Origin: Bacteroides zhangwenhongii
GTDB lineage: Bacteria > Bacteroidota > Bacteroidia > Bacteroidales > Bacteroidaceae
DNA length: 64,000 bases
Reading direction: 5' to 3'
Assembly (NCBI RefSeq): GCF_009193325.2
Contig: NZ_CP059856.1
Location: 4,092,001-4,156,000 of the forward strand
The notes beneath the pieces are model-generated. The model was not told the origin of the DNA and did no database searches. It was given only the letters and a program-made list of their open reading frames with translations. Below, piece by piece: positions 61,415 to 64,000 of this stretch (its first letter is position 1; each line of letters starts with the position of its first letter). The position numbers were made by a program, and so were the translations under genes.

Positions 61415-62983
61415 ATGTTGGTAACGGGTAGAAAACTTCCCATCGGGATTCAGACTTTCGAGGATATTCGCAATGACGGGTATCTGTATGTGGATAAAAC
61501 GGCATTGATGTGGACTATAGCGAACATTGGCAAGCCTTTCTTCTTAAGTCGTCCGCGCCGGTTCGGGAAAAGTCTGTTGATATCTACGTTCGAAGCCTAC
61601 TTCAAGGGGAGGCGTGAGCTTTTTACGGGACTTGCTGTGGAAGAGTTGGAGAAGAAGTGGGAAGAGCATCCAGTACTTCATCTCGACTTGAATGCCCGTA
61701 AGTACACCACTCCGGCGGATTTGGATGCTATTTTAAATCAGCACTTAGAACGATGGGAAGCGGTGTATGGAGAAGAAAAGCGTGACCGTGCTTCGGAAGA
61801 ACGTTTTGCTTATGTCATCCGCCGTGCTTCCGAACAGACGGGCAAGGGTGTTGTGGTATTGGTAGATGAGTATGATAAGCCACTGTTGCAGGCCATTCAG
61901 AATGAACCTCTCCTTGAGTCTTACCGTTCTACCTTAAAGGCTTTTTACGGGGTATTGAAGAGTGCGGACCGTTACCTCCGTTTTGCGTTTCTGACCGGTG
62001 TCACAAAGTTTTCTCAAGTTAGTGTGTTCAGTGACTTGAATCAGTTGAATGACATCAGTATGAATTATGATTTCTCTACTCTTTGCGGTATCACGCATGA
62101 AGAGCTTCTTTCCAATTTTGAGCCTGAACTTATGGCTTTGTCGCGTGCCAATGGCATGAATGTGGAGGAAGTTGTGGATGCGATGACTCGTCAATATGAC
62201 GGTTATCATTTTCATCCCAATGGCGAAGGTGTATTTAATCCGTTCAGTGTTTTGAATGCGTTCTTCAGTAAAGAGTTCGGCAATTACTGGTTCCAGACCG
62301 GTACACCTACTTTTCTTGTAGAACTGTTGAAAGAGAGCGATTACGATCTTCGTTTGTTGATGGACGGTATAGAGACAGCCGCTTCCGCTTTTACCGAATA
62401 CCGTGCGGATAGAAAGAATCCTATCCCGTTGATTTATCAGAGTGGTTATCTGACTATAAAGGATTATGATAAGCGTTTTCAGATGTATCGTCTAGGTTTT
62501 CCTAACGATGAAGTTCGCTATGGTTTTCTCAATTTTCTGGTACCATTTTATACATCGGTTACGGATGAGGAGCGTAGTTTTTATATTGGTAAGTTCATTC
62601 ACGAATTGGAGAGTGGCGATGTCGATGCTTTCATGCGCCGCTTTGAAGCCTTCTTCGCTGATTTCCCATACGAACTGAATGACCGTACAGAGCGTCACTA
62701 TCAGGTAGTCATTTATTTGATATTTAAATTGATGGGGCAGTTCACCCAAGCGGAGGTCCATAGTTCACGGGGTCGTGCAGACGCTGTTGTAAAGACTCCT
62801 AAGTTTGTTTATGTATTCGAGTTTAAGTTGAAAGGAACTGCCGGACAGGCCCTGCAACAGATTGAAGAGAAAGGCTATACGCTTCCTTATGTGGCAGAGG
62901 GTCGGCAAGTGATAAAAGTCGGTGTAGAGTTCAGTGCGGAAAAGCGGAATGTGGAGCGCTGGATGGTGGAAGAAGAAAAATGA
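61415..62983 (+). CDS. AAA-ATPase-like protein with PD-(D/E)XK nuclease domain
   Basis: The 522-residue product has the AAA-ATPase_like (PF09820) opening KLPIGIQTFEDIRNDGYLYV and DKTALMWTIANIGKPFFLSR, a Walker A-like RPRRFGKSLL, and a Walker B-like GVVVLVDEYDKPLLQ. At the C-terminus is a PD-(D/E)XK nuclease-like motif, VYVFEFKLKGTAGQALQQIE (Glu-Phe-Lys). These proteins are strongly expanded in Bacteroidetes and their function is unknown; a nuclease or mobile-element role has been suggested. The gene is transcribed from its own consensus promoter. Confidence 0.9.
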   Translation: MLVTGRKLPIGIQTFEDIRNDGYLYVDKTALMWTIANIGKPFFLSRPRRFGKSLLISTFEAYFKGRRELFTGLAVEELEKKWEEHPVLHLDLNARKYTTPADLDAILNQHLERWEAVYGEEKRDRASEERFAYVIRRASEQTGKGVVVLVDEYDKPLLQAIQNEPLLESYRSTLKAFYGVLKSADRYLRFAFLTGVTKFSQVSVFSDLNQLNDISMNYDFSTLCGITHEELLSNFEPELMALSRANGMNVEEVVDAMTRQYDGYHFHPNGEGVFNPFSVLNAFFSKEFGNYWFQTGTPTFLVELLKESDYDLRLLMDGIETAASAFTEYRADRKNPIPLIYQSGYLTIKDYDKRFQMYRLGFPNDEVRYGFLNFLVPFYTSVTDEERSFYIGKFIHELESGDVDAFMRRFEAFFADFPYELNDRTERHYQVVIYLIFKLMGQFTQAEVHSSRGRADAVVKTPKFVYVFEFKLKGTAGQALQQIEEKGYTLPYVAEGRQVIKVGVEFSAEKRNVERWMVEEEK

Positions 62984-63022
62984 CTGAATAACTAACCTTT
63001 GTACTTTAAAGCTTGATACTCC

Positions 63023-64000
63023 AATGAAAAAGAATAGTCTGTTATTCCTTGTATTTCTTTCTTTGCCGTTATATACTTGGGCCGATAAGACTTTAGATTC
63101 ACTCTTGAACGTGCTTGACCGGACGATTCAAGAGCATGAGACATACGTTGCCCAGCGTGAGTCGCGTATCGGACATCTTAAGTCATTGGTAAATGGAACA
63201 GAGGTCAAGTCAGCGGAACATTACAACTTGAATAATCAGATATACAAAGAATACAGAGCTTTTATCTGCGATTCCGCCATTCATTATTTGAATGAGAATA
63301 TACGGATTGCAGAGTATCTGCATGATACAGACCGGAAGATAGAAAGCAAGCTGCAGCTCTCATTACTATTATCTTCGACGGGGATGTATACAGAGTCTAT
63401 CGACGTCTTGGAGTCGGTAGATCGTCAGGAAGTAGCCGCTCGCTTAATCCCGGATTATTACACTTGCTTTGACCATGTGTATGGCGAATTGAGCGTTTAT
63501 ACACAGGATAAAGCCCTTTCGGGACATTATTGGAGTATCTCGCAGGCATATAGGGATTCTTTGTACGCCATATTGCCGCCTGCATCGGAAGAACGTCTGT
63601 TGATGCGTGAAGCGTTGCTTCGTGACCAACATCAATATGAGGAAGCCTTGAAAATAAATGCCCTCCGATTGGCGGAGATGGAGCCGTATACACCCCAATA
63701 TGCGATGGCCACTTATCATCGTTCCCTCATCTACAAGTACAGTGGGGATCATCTAGGGGAGGAGAAGAATCTCTGCCTCTCCGCTATTTCAGATATCCGT
63801 TCGGCTATTAAAGATCATGCGTCGCTGTGGATGCTTGCCCAACTTCTTTATGAGGACGGAGATATGGAGCGTGCCTATCAGTATATGCGTTTTTCATGGA
63901 ATGCGACCAAGTTCTACAATGCCCGTTTGCGTAGCTGGCAAAGTGCTGATGTACTTTCGCTGATTGACAAGACTTATCAGGCAATGATTGAAAAGCAGAA
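63023..64000 (+). CDS. DUF6377-type TPR regulatory protein, N-terminal part
   Basis: An ATG at 63023 opens a frame that runs to the last base of the window (326 codons). It starts MKKNSLLFLVFLSLPLYTWA, a signal peptide, then DKTLDSLLNVLDRTIQEHET and helical TPR-like repeats (YNLNNQIYKEYRAFICDSAI, LLREALLRDQHQYEEALKIN-like LMREALLRDQHQYEEALKIN). Bacteroides proteins with this opening are membrane-bound regulators with a C-terminal DUF6377 region. The membrane segment and C-terminal domain lie beyond the window, so the assignment rests on the N-terminal pattern only. Confidence 0.65.

Noticed and set aside
1..64000. tRNA, rRNA or prophage genes
   Set aside because: I saw no cloverleaf with a CCA-type end, no rRNA stretch and no phage structural genes on either strand.

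Overview
The window is chromosomal DNA from a Bacteroides species, probably close to the B. thetaiotaomicron/B. ovatus group (inference from protein content, not a database match). The signs are SusC/SusD pairs, FecR/ECF sigma switches of the Bacteroidetes type, surface lipoproteins with acidic residues after the lipobox cysteine, a DUF6377-type regulator, and many promoters carrying the Bacteroides -7 element TAnnTTTG, three of them with a TTG exactly 19 bp upstream.

Region 1 (1-13.2 kb) is mostly housekeeping, largely on the minus strand: the start of a THUMP rRNA methyltransferase, serine acetyltransferase, a small DUF3836 secreted protein, DNA polymerase I, then polyprenyl synthetase (plus strand), a DUF1266 protein, and a run mnmG-apt-uvrC-dtd-mazG-deoC that reads as one operon. 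A near-perfect parS site lies between mnmG and apt. Two related structured elements face each other in the leader of the DUF1266 gene.

Region 2 (13.2-14.5 kb) has no protein gene. It holds a likely ~250-nt noncoding RNA with a consensus promoter, a 5' hairpin and a terminator, followed by 22-bp and 21-bp tandem repeats.

Region 3 (14.5-45.9 kb) is two tandem paralogous loci. Each encodes an ECF sigma factor, a FecR-type anti-sigma factor, a SusC-like transducer with an STN domain, a SusD-like lipoprotein, a DUF4843 lipoprotein and a PKD-like lipoprotein, and each ends in a related terminator. The variable ends carry peptidases rather than glycosidases: two S9 serine peptidases and a lipocalin-like protein in locus A; two DUF5117/5118-type metalloproteases in locus B, the second of which has lost its zinc-binding residues. 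The likely role is capture, import and trimming of peptides, switched on by substrate through SusC, FecR and sigma. In locus A an IS110-family element has landed at the susC/susD junction. Its 3' noncoding part can be read as a bridge RNA whose loop matches both flanks of the insertion site, and a consensus promoter near its right end points into susD.

Region 4 (45.9-64 kb) returns to core functions: ybeY and a fused SpmA/SpmB-type membrane protein (minus strand); ruvB, a polysaccharide flippase, a DUF389 membrane protein and a DPP7-type S46 peptidase (plus strand); a DEAD-box helicase, a lipoprotein tyrosine phosphatase, and a LOG/SIS/PfkB operon (minus strand); then an M16 peptidase, an HU-like DNA-binding protein preceded by another 22-bp repeat array, an AAA-ATPase-like/PD-(D/E)XK protein, and the start of a DUF6377-type protein cut by the window end.
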